A DNA stretch of 64,000 bases, taken from contig OV884059.1 in assembly GCA_930367215.1 (NCBI GenBank), forward strand, positions 64,141,393 to 64,205,392. Direction: 5' to 3'. This document shows, piece by piece, positions 21,516-32,800 of the stretch. The DNA is from Pollenia angustigena. Lineage: Eukaryota; Arthropoda; Insecta; Diptera; Polleniidae. Position 1 is the stretch's first letter. Each line of letters starts with the position of its first letter. The notes beneath the pieces are model-generated. The model was given only the letters and a program-made list of their open reading frames with translations, did not search any database and was not told where the DNA came from. The position numbers and the translations under genes are program-made.

Positions 21516-24500
21516 TTATTTTTTATGGTAAATCTTAACTCTATTCTTATGCACTATTTGCTTTTTATTAGTTTTCATATTAACTATTGTTATATTATTT
21601 CTCAAATCTATCTTTATAATTTTAAAAGGTCCATTATATTTTTGTTCTAATTTGTGACCTGTATTATTTATGAGTAGTACTAAATCTCCTAGTTTAAAGT
21701 TATAATCCATTATATTCCTGTCATAGTTTAATTTTTGCTTATGTTTATGGTTCTCTAATAGTAATTTAGCTCTTTTATATGCTATTTCTAACCTAAATTT
21801 TGCTTCTTTACTGTAATCTTCTAAATTATATAAGGGTGTTATTCTATCTACTTCATTAAATTGATGGAAGGAATTTGGAATTTTCCCAAAAACTAATTCG
21901 TATGGACAGTAACTATGCACTGTAGACGGTGTAGTATTAAAGCAGTATGTGAAATATTTTAACCATTCGTCCCAGTCTGTTTTGTCCACTGAAATATAAG
22001 AACGTACGTATTCATTAAAACTTCTATGACTTCTTTCAATTGTTCCCAAGGTTTGGTGGTGATGGGCTGTAGAAGTTAGTTTTTTGATTTTTAAGAGATT
22101 ACAGAGTTCTTGTAATAACGAGTTTTTATATTCCGTTCCCATGTCTGAGATGAACGTCTTCATCGGTCCATAGGAAAGTACGAAATTTTGAAATATTGCT
22201 TTAGCAATTGTCTTAGCATTTTTGTCTTTAATAGGTATAGTAACCAAATATTTAGTTAAATCACATATTAAGGTGATAGCATATTCATTTCCTTGAATGG
22301 ATCTAGGAAATGGTCCCACTGTGTCTACGTATACTATATCAAATGGTTTATTAGGAGTTTCTGTTATAGTCATTGGACATTTAATATTTTTGGTACTTTT
22401 AGCTATTTGACATTTGTGGCATGATTTAACATATTTTGATATGTCTTTGGACATATTTTTCCAATAAAAGTATCTTTTAATTTTTTCTATTGTCCTATAT
22501 ATACCACAGTGTCCTCCTTCTATTGGATCATTGTGATATTTCAGCAAGATATCTAGAATTGCCTTGGCATTCTTATTTTCAATTTGGGTCACCTGATTTA
22601 GTAGCGCTACTTCTATTTTCTTCAATACTCTATTGCCCATAGTTTTAAAATTATTTAAAGAGATAAATACGAAAATTTTCTCATTAGGTGCCACTTGTAA
22701 TTTTTCAATGTTATGTTCACCGGCCACTTTTTCGAGCCTAGGGTAAAATTGTCCTAAGTCAAAATTCCCATTAGTAAACAAATCTTTAATTTGTACATAT
22801 GCTACTATAGATTTTCCTCGTCTTATGTAACATTTTTCGGGGGAAATCTTTAGTTTATGATATTTTCTGACGTCAGTGTTATTTAATGGTACATATATAC
22901 TGGGCTTTTTATTTATATTATTATTAATTATCTGCTGATTACTAGGTTCTTGTATTTGTCCTTTATTGGTCATTGATCTAGTCGTGATTTTTAAAATGTG
23001 TTGTTTCATGTCTTTTAAGTCATTTATTGTAATACGGGATAAAGCGTCCGCGACGTAATTATCTTTTCCCCTAAGATATTCAACTGTAAAATCGTACTCT
23101 TCTAAATCTAGTCTCATTCTAGTAAGTTTGGAACTCGGATTCTTCATCGAAAATAAATAAGATAATGGTCTATGATCAGAGCGAACTAGGAAATGTGTTC
23201 CATATAAGTATGGTCTGAAATGCATTATAGCCCAATGTATGGCAGTTAATTCTTGCTCAATAGTGGATTTGTTGCTTTCTCCCTTCGTAAACATTTTAGA
23301 AGCATATGCAATTGGCAGTTGTTTTCCTTCATATTCCTGTGTAAGTACTGCTCCACAAGCTTGTTTGCTTGCATCTGTCGTTATGCAAAATTGTTTAGAA
23401 AAGTCTGGATATTGAAGTAATGTTGGCTTCATTAGGGCCTTCTTAAGATATTCAAATGCAAAATTGCACTCATCTGTCCATTCAAATTTTGTATTCTTTT
23501 TAGTGAGTTTTGTTAAATGTCTTGAATATTCCGAAAAATTTTTAATGAATCTTCGATAGTAGTTGCAAAATGCAACAAATCTTTTTGCACTATCTGCATC
23601 TGTTGGTTTAGGGTAATTTTCAATTATTTTATATTTAGTGTCATCTGGTAGTATGCCTTTATCGGTACATTTGTGACCAAGGTATGTAACTTCTTTCATG
23701 AAAAATGAACATTTTTCTGGGTGTAATTTTAGATTGTGTTTTTTGCATAACTCGAAAACTTCTTTTAAATTTGAAAGCATATGTTTTTCTGAACAACCCA
23801 ATACTACTAAGTCATCCATGTATAAGAAAGCTTGATTTGGGCTTAATCCGCTAAAAGCTAGTGTCATCATTCTTTGAAAAGAATTTGGGGCTATTTTGAG
23901 ACCATATGGTAGTCTTGTAAATCTATATGAACCGTTATTGGTTGAAAATGATGTTAGATCTCTAGAATCTTTTTCTAGGCTAATTTGGTGGAATCCCGTC
24001 ATTAGATCTAAACAAGAAAAATATTTCGCTCTACCTAGTTGATCTAAGATATCATCTATTCTTGGCAATGGAAATTTATCTGCCAATAGTTTTTTATTTA
24101 TTTGTCGATAATCAACAACAAGTCTCCATCTTTTATTTTCACAATTTGGAAGTGATTTCTTTGGAACTAACAAGATTGGACTGTTATATTCAGAGTTTGA
24201 TGGTTCGACAATTTCGTCTTCTATTAATTTCTTTACTTGATTTTCTATTTCTTCTTTATGTGTATGAGGTATACGGTAATTTTTGATGTATACTGGTTCT
24301 TGATCTTTTACTCTCAACTTTTGTTCATAGAAGTTATTGGTTGTAATAGCTTCTGAGTCTAAACCGAAGATATCGCTATATGAATCGCAAAGGTTACTCA
24401 GAGTATCTTTAAATTGTTCGGGAAAATTTTTCTTTAAAATTTTTAATACTTCTGATTTTCTTTGTTTGTTTTTGGTTTGATTTGCTTTTATTATGTCATA

Positions 24501-25203
24501 TTCAGAGAGTTTTTCGGTTTTTATTTTACTTTTATTAAATGTTGTTACAGTTTCATTAGTGTTAAGTATACGGATAAATGCTTTATTTGACTTTACTAAA
24601 GAGTTTGCAATAAAAACACCTGGTTCAAGTTCTTGATTTGGAATAAGTATTTCATCATCACAATTACTAAAATTGATTTGACGAATCACTTCAGCTCTTG
24701 GTGGCAAAATAATATTGTTACAGTTATTCGAAATCGGTATTTCTATTGATTGTGTTATGTTGGATGGTCGTAAGACAAGGTAATCGTAATCCTGATTAAA
24801 ATCTAAAATACAATTATATTTCTTGATGAAATCCATACCAATGATTCCATCATAAGTTATTGGAAAATCATTGCCCACTATTTGAAAATTATGTGGTATT
24901 AAATAAGTTTTAAATTTTAAATCAAAGAATATGCTACCAATTGATTCAATTTTCCCTTGTCCTATTCCACTTAATATTGTGGTTTTGTTAGTATTGATTT
25001 TTTTTGATATTGAAATATTTTGCTTTAACTATTGAAATGTCTGCGCCTGTGTCTACTAATAATCTTATTGGAGTGTTAGTATTGTGAATGTAAATATCTA
25101 TTGAACAACTATAGTTAAGGTTAAGATTATACACTTTTCTTTTTATTGATCTGATCTTAGGGGAAGATTCGAGTTTTCCGGATCTCTTTCTTCGTTGGTC
25201 ATG
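21516..25203 (-). pseudogene. pol: Protease-pol of mdg1-like element, frame change in protease
   Basis: Two open frames together cover a pol gene. The protease frame (25203 to a stop at 24990-24988) holds the active site LLVDTGADISIVKA at about 25062-25021. The second frame, open from 25028 to 21516, carries on with LSGIGQGKIESIGS and IIGMDFI, typical of the rest of the protease. They overlap at 25028-24990, where the minus strand has a run of eight A (24998-25005). A one-base length change there would explain the break; it could be a mutation or an assembly error. Beyond it the enzyme is intact. Counting from 24878: RT YMDD at 353, RNase H TTDASKQACGAVL and SDHRPLSYLF, integrase HHCC finger, and D852, D912, E948 as a DD35E set with a C-terminal GPF motif (KYNGPFKI). 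Confidence 0.9.
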
Positions 25204-26297
25204 TTATGTACGTAGTTCCTATTTCTACCGTAATTATTATATCTTTGTTGGTTTCTGTTATTGTAGTTGTTATTGGCGCTATTGGTAGTTCTGTTATTGC
25301 TGTAGCTAATGTTGTTATTTCTGTTACGTGAATAATTATTTTTGTTATTATTTCTATTAAATGTTCCACGAAAATAATTAGGATTTGGTCGATGTCTATA
25401 ATGAAGTATTGCGTTTTGTTGTCCAGTTGCTTCTGTGCAACTGCTGACAAATTTGCTTATTGCTTCATTCATGTTATTAAATTGACCTGCCTCCATTATG
25501 AGTTTAACCTTATCTATACTACAGTTTTTAGTTAGCGCTTTTACAGCTACTTGTGTGGAGTATTTAGTTGCTAGTTCGCTAGTCAATCCGTCTGAAATAT
25601 ATGCATTTTCTAGTGACTTTGTTAGAAGCTCTATTTCGTTGCAATAGGTGTTTGCTGTCTTAGTCTGCTGTTTTATATTTAATATTTTAGCTGTTAGTAC
25701 CTCAACAGATTCACCTTTAACAGTTGTCTGAAGCCTGTTTATAATTTCTATGATTGTGGACTCATTACTAATTAAATTCCTTGCGTTACCTTTAATTTTT
25801 GTTTTTATTAAAGCTACCGCTGATGATTCATGAGGACCCTTAATTGTATCAACTAAAGTTAATGAGTCTATGAATGATCTTAAATTTTCTGATTTCCCGT
25901 CAAAGTCTGTGATTAACTTTGAGGCTGTATTCAAAAATTCTACTATGGTTTGTGTCATGTCGGTGCTTTCTACTTTTGAAAAATATTTATCAATTTCAAT
26001 CCTCTCGTGAAGAGAAATTGGTAATTCTATATTGAAAGCTTTTCTATTTGTTATATTTAATAGTTTATTTCTAACGTCTTGGTAAAACGCTTCAGCTGCT
26101 GCTTTATGAGCTGCAGTTAATCTTGCGTAGTTAACGTTTAGAAGAACTCTTATATCTTCTAAGCAATATATAAGAATTTCTAAATGTTTTATAGTGGTTT
26201 CGTCCTTAGTTGGGCGGTCTATATTGAGACATTTGTAAGATCTGTCAAATTTTGCTTTAATATTTCTACACCTTTCCAAAATGCCTTTCCAATCCAT
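25143..26297 (-). CDS. gag: Gag, mdg1/412 type
   Basis: 384 residues from ATG at 26297 to TAA at 25143. The structural protein of the particle. The first 300 residues are helical, beginning MDWKGILERCRNIKAKFDRS, with capsid-like segments (IEIDKYFSKVES and SFIDSLTLVDTIKG). The last 80 residues are dominated by Asn, Arg and Tyr (NRNNNKNNYSRNRNNN) with no CCHC knuckle, so RNA binding is probably through this basic tail. The end overlaps the open protease frame by about 60 bp in the -1 frame. I saw no classic X XXY YYZ heptamer in that overlap, so how protease-pol is reached is unclear. Confidence 0.85.
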   Translation of the reverse strand: MDWKGILERCRNIKAKFDRSYKCLNIDRPTKDETTIKHLEILIYCLEDIRVLLNVNYARLTAAHKAAAEAFYQDVRNKLLNITNRKAFNIELPISLHERIEIDKYFSKVESTDMTQTIVEFLNTASKLITDFDGKSENLRSFIDSLTLVDTIKGPHESSAVALIKTKIKGNARNLISNESTIIEIINRLQTTVKGESVEVLTAKILNIKQQTKTANTYCNEIELLTKSLENAYISDGLTSELATKYSTQVAVKALTKNCSIDKVKLIMEAGQFNNMNEAISKFVSSCTEATGQQNAILHYRHRPNPNYFRGTFNRNNNKNNYSRNRNNNISYSNNRTTNSANNNYNNRNQQRYNNYGRNRNYVHNMTNEERDPENSNLPLRSDQ

Positions 26298-26339
26298 AAA
26301 ACTGGGAAAAAATAATAAAAAAAAAAATAAAAAAATAAT

Positions 26340-26591
26340 TTAAACTCTGTCTAAATCGTTTGCTCTACTGGCATATCTTTTTTTTAGTGACCTTTTGTGT
26401 ATTAAATATATTTTTAGTAATAGATTAATTGCTGCAATTATTACAAGGACTAAGTTAAGTGTCCATAGTGACTTAATTTCAGAGGTGTGGTCAACAATCT
26501 CTACGTTATTAACGACGTTAGCGTTAGGTTTATCTATTTTTGATTCTTCTCCTCCCATATTTAATTGTAAACATATTTTTTTTTTTTTCAT
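26340..26591 (-). CDS. Small membrane-type ORF upstream of gag
   Basis: An 83-codon frame with a genuine ATG at 26591, ending 43 bp before gag. It begins with a Lys run. A second Met at residue 12 starts MGGEES, which fits an N-myristoylation pattern (Gly2, Ser6). Residues 42-66 form one strongly hydrophobic helix (SLWTLNLVLVIIAAINLLLK) followed by a basic patch HKRSLKKRYASR, as in a single-pass membrane protein with its C-terminus in the cytosol. No known domain. The intact frame in a young element suggests it is a real element-encoded product; function unknown. Confidence 0.55.
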   Translation of the reverse strand: MKKKKICLQLNMGGEESKIDKPNANVVNNVEIVDHTSEIKSLWTLNLVLVIIAAINLLLKIYLIHKRSLKKRYASRANDLDRV

Positions 26592-26858
26592 AAAAATTAA
26601 AATTAATTTACATAGTATTGTAGATACTTTTATTGACTTGTAGTAAAAAAAAAAAATTTTTTTTTTGTTTTTTTTTTTTGCTTATTATATTAAAAAAAGG
26701 AATATTTGTGTCAATGGCGGTTAACGCCTGCTGACCTAAAGAGTGCACTTTAAATGCACTTCTTTTAAAAAAACTTTTGTTTTTTTTTTTATTTTTATTT
26801 TTTTTGGTTGAAGCGCTGTTCCATTAATTTTTCAATTGTGTTTATTCTGTTCCACATT

Positions 26859-27155
26859 CTAGTGGCATCTTCCCATTTGGGGGGTGGGCTCCTGTTGACT
26901 TCTCTTATGAGGAGGGGTCTTTCTCTTTTCAGCCTGCACAGATAGCCTCCTCTTCTTTTCGATTTTCTCTGCCGGCCTCGTCCTCGCTCGATACTCTTCT
27001 ATTGTGAGTGGCCGAGAACCATCCTTCATTATATTGCCTTTTGGCCAGGCGGCTAGATTCGCAACTGAGGGATCAGGATTCAGAATTAATTTAGGGGTGC
27101 TTTTGAGCACTTCCCTTTTGCTTTTTTCTTTGGGTGCTTTTTTAATTTTAAGCAC
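26859..27155 (-). CDS. Basic small ORF in the leader of the mdg1-like element
   Basis: An open minus-strand stretch of 98 codons between the primer site and gag. It is rich in Lys, Arg and Pro and contains SRPLTIEEYRARTRPAEKIE and several KKRR-like clusters. The stretch opens with GTG, not ATG; the first in-frame ATG is at about codon 43, and the frame upstream is closed by a stop inside the LTR. So either a shorter basic peptide or no protein is made. The composition looks like a nucleic-acid-binding or nuclear-targeted peptide. I do not recognise a family with certainty. Its position in the 5' leader recalls small ORFs reported upstream of gag in mdg1/412-type elements (from memory). Confidence 0.4.
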   Translation of the reverse strand: MLKIKKAPKEKSKREVLKSTPKLILNPDPSVANLAAWPKGNIMKDGSRPLTIEEYRARTRPAEKIEKKRRLSVQAEKRKTPPHKRSQQEPTPQMGRCH

Positions 27156-27165
27156 TCCAAAGTAA

Positions 27166-27179
27166 TGGCAGGATCGCCA
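27166..27179 (-). promoter_or_regulatory. Primer binding site, tRNA-Arg type
   Basis: Immediately after the 5' LTR the minus strand reads TGGCGATCCTGCCA. This is complementary to a tRNA ending TGGCAGGATCGCCA, which fits one arginine tRNA isoacceptor as I recall it. mdg1 and 412 also use arginine tRNAs. Confidence 0.8.
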
Positions 27180-27553
27180 TGTAATAATTGAAATCCGTTT
27201 TTATTTTTAGTTTATTTTTAGACGGTGCAACTAGTGCACTCGTCAGCTGTTTTATTATGATTCATTTTATTTACAATTTATTCTAACTTATATACTAACT
27301 ATGAAAATAATTCTTAGCCTATTCTTACGTGTAAATAACTTAAACTAAAGCATGGGAAAATTAGTGTAATATGATTTAAATTTTAAGTTTATAAATATTT
27401 CCCATGCGTTTGGGTGTAGTACCTTTTAAGCGGCTATTTAGGGTTTAATATTTTGGTGTAATAAGATACCCGTTTATGTCTGCTCTTTAAAGGTATGAAT
27501 TCATGCAAGTAAATAATATTTAAAGGAATGTATTCATACGATCAAATAATACT

Positions 27554-27556
<3 letters not shown>
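27180..27556 (-). repeat. 5' LTR (377 bp)
   Basis: Same 377 bp as the other LTR with one substitution (27347). The primer site follows directly at 27179. Promoter elements were not identified. Confidence 0.95.
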
Positions 27557-27638
<82 letters not shown>

Positions 27639-27640
27639 AT
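27557..27640. repeat. AT and GT microsatellite
   Basis: About 70 bp of AT repeats followed by a short GT run. It is the continuation of the AT-rich stretch ending at 20869, into which the mdg1-like element inserted. Confidence 0.95.
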
Positions 27641-27656
27641 GTGAAGCAGTTGTGGT

Positions 27657-28446
27657 CGTTAATAATCATGTTTTGTCATGACATTAGGGTAATAATCATC
27701 AGCTTTTTGTGATTAAAAGTCTGAAACGCTTTATTTACGACTACACATGCCATTCAAATAGTAATTTTTTTTTCTATTATGAACCTTTCGAGGACATAAG
27801 TTGAATTTGCGTTGTTATTTAAGTTTCTCTTTGAAGATTTCTTAGGGCATATACATGGGTGTTTGTTCCTTCTATTTGGTGGATTATTAGCACAATCTCT
27901 TTGGAATCAAATTAATGTAAATTTTAAAAATAATGGCCTTGCAAGTAAGAATAAGCTTATTTTTATACCCTCACCAGAACAAGTGGCAAATAAGGGCATA
28001 TGAATAGTAACGATGAAGCACCAAAAAATATTCCTCCAAGATTCCATAGATTGAATTTTGGGTATTAAGTCGATTGAGCATGTCGTCACAAAAAAATCAT
28101 ATCGGTAATTTGCTGCAACGTAGTCATAACTCTTAAAAATACATTTGAGATGAAGTGCATGAAGAAAATTAAAAAAGGTTTAATGTTGCATCATTTGGTG
28201 TCTTACAAGTTGATCGCTTTGATCCCATTTTTAAAATACTGATGCAGCGATAAAGGGATAAAAGTAGGTCCTAATTGTTTCTTGATGTTCCCATGTATCC
28301 AAGAATAAAATGCAATATTTAAGCGCTATTCGAAATTGAAAATATCAAGCAAACTGTGACGCTCCAATAAACTTATATATTGCACTCTAAATAACAAACA
28401 CGCACAACTCAAAATTAAAAAATGTTAAGGAGAGGCTGAAAGTTAA
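27657..28446. other. Unassigned DNA
   Basis: No coding frame or repeat recognised in about 0.8 kb, apart from TTATACCCTCACCAGAACAAGTGG near 27962, which resembles the hairpin ends of nearby dispersed repeats in a decayed form (quoted in part: TACCCTCACCAGAACAAG). Confidence 0.4.
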
Positions 28447-29869
28447 ACAAGTTAGAGTGCTATATTCGGCTGTGCCGAATCTTTGATACCCTCCACCGAC
28501 AGTTCGAATGTTTAAGGAGTAATATCTGTATGATGTTATTAATATCTTTAACTGTGACGATTTGTTATTAATTATGGTTTTAGGCGACTAAACTGTTTTC
28601 CGGTAGTAGGGTTTATATGGGGCCTAGGGTAAATTATGGACCGATCATCACGAAATTTCACAGCGTCATTTCTAGTCCTTTAAAACTGTGACGTACCAAT
28701 TTCTGTTATGATAGCATTATTAATTATGGTTTTAGGTGTACTGAACTGTTTTCCGGGAGTAGGGTTTCTATGGGGCCTAGGGTAAATTATGTACCGATCT
28801 TCACGAAATTTCACAGTATCATTTATAGTCCTATAAAACTGTGACGGGCCAAAATTTGTTATGATTGCATTATTTTTTACGGTTTTAGGCGTACTAAACT
28901 GTTTTCCGGTAGTAGGGTTTATATGGAGCCCAAGGTAAATTATGGACCGATCGTCACGAAATTTCACAGTGTTATTTCTTGTCCTAAAGAACTGTGACGT
29001 ACCAAATTTTGTTACGCTAGCGTTATTTTTTACGGTTTTAGGCGTACTAAACAGTTTTCCGGGAGTAGGGTTTATATGGGGCCCAGGGTAAATTATGGAC
29101 CGATCTTCACGAAATTACACAGTTTTATTTCTTGTCCTATAAAACTTTGATGTACCAAATTTTGTTATGATAGCATTATTTTTTACGTTTTTAGGCGTAC
29201 TAAGTTGTTTTCCGGAAGTATGTTTTATATGGGGCCTATGATAAATTATGGACCGATCTTCACGAAACTTAACAGTTTAATTTCTTGTCCTATGTAACTG
29301 TGACTAGCCAAAATTTGTGATGATAGCATTGTTAGTTAGGGTTTTAGGCTTAATATACTGTTTTCCGGGAGTAGGGCTTATATGGGGCCTAGGGTAAATT
29401 ATTGACGGATCTTCACGAAATTTCACAGCGTGATTTCCAGTTGAATAAAACGAATTGTTGCGAAATCTTATATCATTCTGTGCATTTTTCCACCATTTAT
29501 GTTAGTTTTTGTAACAAAATTATCAATTTTTTTTAGGTGGTGGTTCCACATTTTGATTCATAGCTCAGATCCTATTGAACCGATTTTGCTGAATTTTAAT
29601 CCCAAACTGCTTAGGATAACTACAAGCAATTTGACACCAAGTTTGTTGATTTCTTTTGAGTTTTTCGAAAGTGAGCGTGTTTTCAACAGACGGACAGACG
29701 GACAGACGGACAGACGGACAGACAGACGGACATGGCTAAATCGACTTAAAATTACTCAAGGACCCAGAATATATATACTTTATAGGGTCTGAGATGAATA
29801 GTAAAAAAGTTTCACACGGAATGACAAACTGAATATACCCTCTTCACAACTAATTGTGGTGGAGGGTAT
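28447..29869 (+). mobile_element. Dispersed repeat with ATACCC/GGGTAT ends and internal tandem array
   Basis: Begins AACAAGTTAGAGTG, then a perfect hairpin ATTCGGC-TGT-GCCGAAT (28464-28480), then ATACCCTCCACC (28486-28497). The far end has the exact reverse complement GGTGGAGGGTAT at 29858-29869, as part of a terminal hairpin. Inside are six 153-bp repeats, a CAGACGGA microsatellite (about 29688-29732), and a 3' module with GGACCCAGAATATAT and ACTTTATAGGGT. No transposition protein is encoded. It is non-autonomous, superfamily unknown. Its 3' module is shared with the 1.3-kb satellite that starts right after it. Confidence 0.7.
28535..29450 (+). repeat. 153-bp tandem repeat, six copies
   Basis: The word CCGATC (CGGATC in the last) recurs at 28641, 28794, 28947, 29100, 29253 and 29406, a strict 153-bp period without indels. 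Each unit carries TTCACGAAATTTCACAG, AACTGTGACG, GGTTTTAGGCGTACTAAACT and GTTTTCCGGGAGTAGGGTTT. Units diverge by several substitutions. Confidence 0.9.
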
Positions 29870-32800
29870 AAAAACATTTTATTTTGGCCATAACTTTTTT
29901 GTGTCTGAACCGATTTTCCCGAGTCTTGTGTAAAATATGTTCTAATAAAAATTTCCAATATTTTGGTATGTAAGTCATATCCATAGGACATATGGTAGCC
30001 TTAAAATTTAGGTTTTTATACAATTTTTAATTTTTTTGTACGGGAGGTACCACGCCTACTGCTCCAATCCCGCCCACATTTTGTAGGATGGTGTGTATTG
30101 GCAACCTAATTTTGTGTACATAGTTTGGAAGATTTGGCTTTTTCCGTTCACCAGATATACAGCAAAAGGTAATAAAAATACAACAACAACAAGGGATTTT
30201 TTTAAAAAATTAGAGGTAGTCGTGGTTTTTCGCTGATAACTCAGCCATTTTTTGTTAAGCAAGAAATTTACCATTTGTTTGTGTTATAAAACTTGGACTC
30301 GGGAAGATCCATGGTTACCGAAAATGGGTATTTAAAAAAAAAAAATTAAATTTTGGTCATAACTTTTTTGTATCTTAACCGATTTTCTCGAGTTTTTTAT
30401 AAAATATGTTCTACTAAAAATTTCCGATATTTTGGTATATAAATCATATCCATACGACATATGGCAGCCTTAAAATTTAGGTTTTTATAAAAATTTTAAT
30501 TTTTTTTGTACGGGAGGTACCACGCCCACTTTTCCAATCCCGCCCACATTTTGTAGGATGGTGTGTATTGGCAACCTTATTTTGTGTACCTAGTTTGGAA
30601 GATTTGGCTTTTTCCGTTCACCAGATATACAGCAAAAAGTAATAAAAATACAACAACCACAAGGGATTTTTGGGAAAAATTAGAGGTAGTCGTGGTTTTT
30701 TGCTCATATCTCAGCCATTTGTGGACCGATCTGGCTGAATTTCAATAGCAAAATTATAATAAGAATACCTGACAGAAAGATACCCCAACGAAGCTCCCAT
30801 CATATCTGGGGGCTTCGGAAAACCCATTTCAACAGACAGGCGGACAGACGGACAGACGGACAACCAGATTTGAACTTCGCTTTTCATAAGGACCCAGAAT
30901 ATATCTACTTTATAGGGTGTAGGATCAATATTGTAGAAATTACAAACGGAATGACAAAGTTATATATACCCTTTTACCTTCGGTGAAGGGTATAAAAAAA
31001 ATAATTTTTGGGATTGCAGTATTTTGATCATAACTTAGCCATTTTTAAACCGATTTGAAAGATTTAAATACCGACGTGCTTAGGAAGAAATTTACCATTT
31101 ACTTGACTTAAAAAGTTTGGACTCGGGAAGATCTATGATTCCCAAAAATGGATATTTTAATAAAAAAACATTTTATTTTGGCCATAACTTTTTTGTGTCT
31201 GAACCGATTTTCCCGAGTCTTGTGTAAAATATGTTCTAATAAAAATTTCCAATATTTTGGTATGTAAGTCATATCCATAGGACATATGGTAGCCTTAAAA
31301 TTTAGGTTTTTATACAATTTTTAATTTTTTTTGTACGGGAGGTACCACGCCCACTGCTCCAATCCCGCCCACATTTTGTAGGATGGTGTGTATTGGCAAC
31401 CTAATTTTGTGTACATAGTTTGGAAGATTTGGCTTTTTCCGTTCACCAGATATACAGCAAAAGGTAATAAAAATACAACAACAACAAGGGATTTTTTTAA
31501 AAATTAGAGGTAGTCGTGGTTTTTCGCTGATAACTCAGCCATTTTTTAACCGATTTGACAGATTTATATACCGACGTGTTAAGCAAGAAATTTACCATTT
31601 GTCTGTGTTATAAAACTTGGACTCGGGAAGATCCATGGTTACCGAAAATGGGTATTTAAAAAAAAAATTAAATTTTGGTTATAACTTTTTTGTATCTTAA
31701 CCGATTTTCCCGAGTTTTTTATAAAATATGTTCTACTAAAAATTTCCGATATTTTGGTATATAAATCATATCCATAGGACATATGGCAGCCTTAAAATTT
31801 AGGTTTTTATAAAATTTTTAATTTTTTTTGTACGGGAGGTACCACGCCCACTGCTCCAATCCCGCCCACATTTTGTAGGATGGTGTGTATTGGCAACCTA
31901 ATTTTGTGTACATAGTTTGGAAGATTTGGCTTTTTCCGTTCACCAGATATACAGCAAAAGGTAATAAAAATACAACAACAACAAGGGATTTTTTTAAAAA
32001 ATTAGAGGTAGTCGTGGTTTTTCGCTGATAACTCAGCCATTTTTTAACCGATTTGACAGATTTATATACCGACGTGTTAAGCAAGAAATTTACCATTTGT
32101 TTGTGTTATAAAACTTGGACTCGGGAAGATCCATGGTTACCGAAAATGGGTATTTAAAAAAAAAAAATTAAATTTTGGTCATAACTTTTTTGTATCTGAA
32201 CCGATTTTCCCGAGTTTTTTATAAAATATGTTCTACTAAAAATTTCCGATATTTTGGTATATAAATCATATCCATAGGACATATGGCAGCCTTAAAATTT
32301 AGGTTTTTATAAAATTTTTAATTTTTTTTGTACGGGAGGTACCACGCCCACTTTTCCAATCCCGCCCACATTTTGTAGGATGGTGTGTATTGGCAACCTT
32401 ATTTTGTGTACCTAGTTTGGAAGATTTGGCTCTTTCCGTTCACCAGATATACAGCAAAAAGTAATAAAAATACAACAACCACAAGGGATTTTTGGGAAAA
32501 ATTAGAGGTAGTCGTGGTTTTTTGCTCATATCTCAGCCATTTGTGGACCGATCTGGCTGAATTTCAATAGCAAAATTATAATAAGAATACCTGACAGAAA
32601 GATACCCCAACGAAGCTCCCATCATATCTGGGGGCTTCGGAAAACCCATTTCAACAGACAGACGGACAGACGGACAGACGGACAACCGGATTTGAACTTC
32701 GCTTTTCATAAGGACCCAGAATATATCTACTTTATAGGGTGTAGGATCAATATTGTAGAAATTACAAACGGAATGACAAAGTTATATATACCCTTTTACC

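Larger units (their letters stand above)
20870..27556 (-). mobile_element. Ty3/gypsy LTR retrotransposon, mdg1/412-like
   Basis: A 6.7-kb element on the minus strand. 5' LTR 27180-27556, primer site 27166-27179, small ORFs, gag 25143-26297, protease/pol 21516-25203, polypurine tract 21247-21257, 3' LTR 20870-21246. It is flanked by ATAT on both sides (20866-20869 and 27557-27560), having inserted in an AT microsatellite. The LTRs differ at one position that I can see (21037 T, 27347 A), so it is young. The tRNA-Arg primer site, Asn/Arg-rich gag tail without zinc knuckles and pol layout point to the mdg1/412 lineage. One frame change in the protease makes this copy probably defective. Confidence 0.95.

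Noticed and set aside
28641..29410. CRISPR-like regular spacing of repeats
   Set aside because: The 153-bp units are repeats throughout with no unique spacers, and the context is a fly genome.
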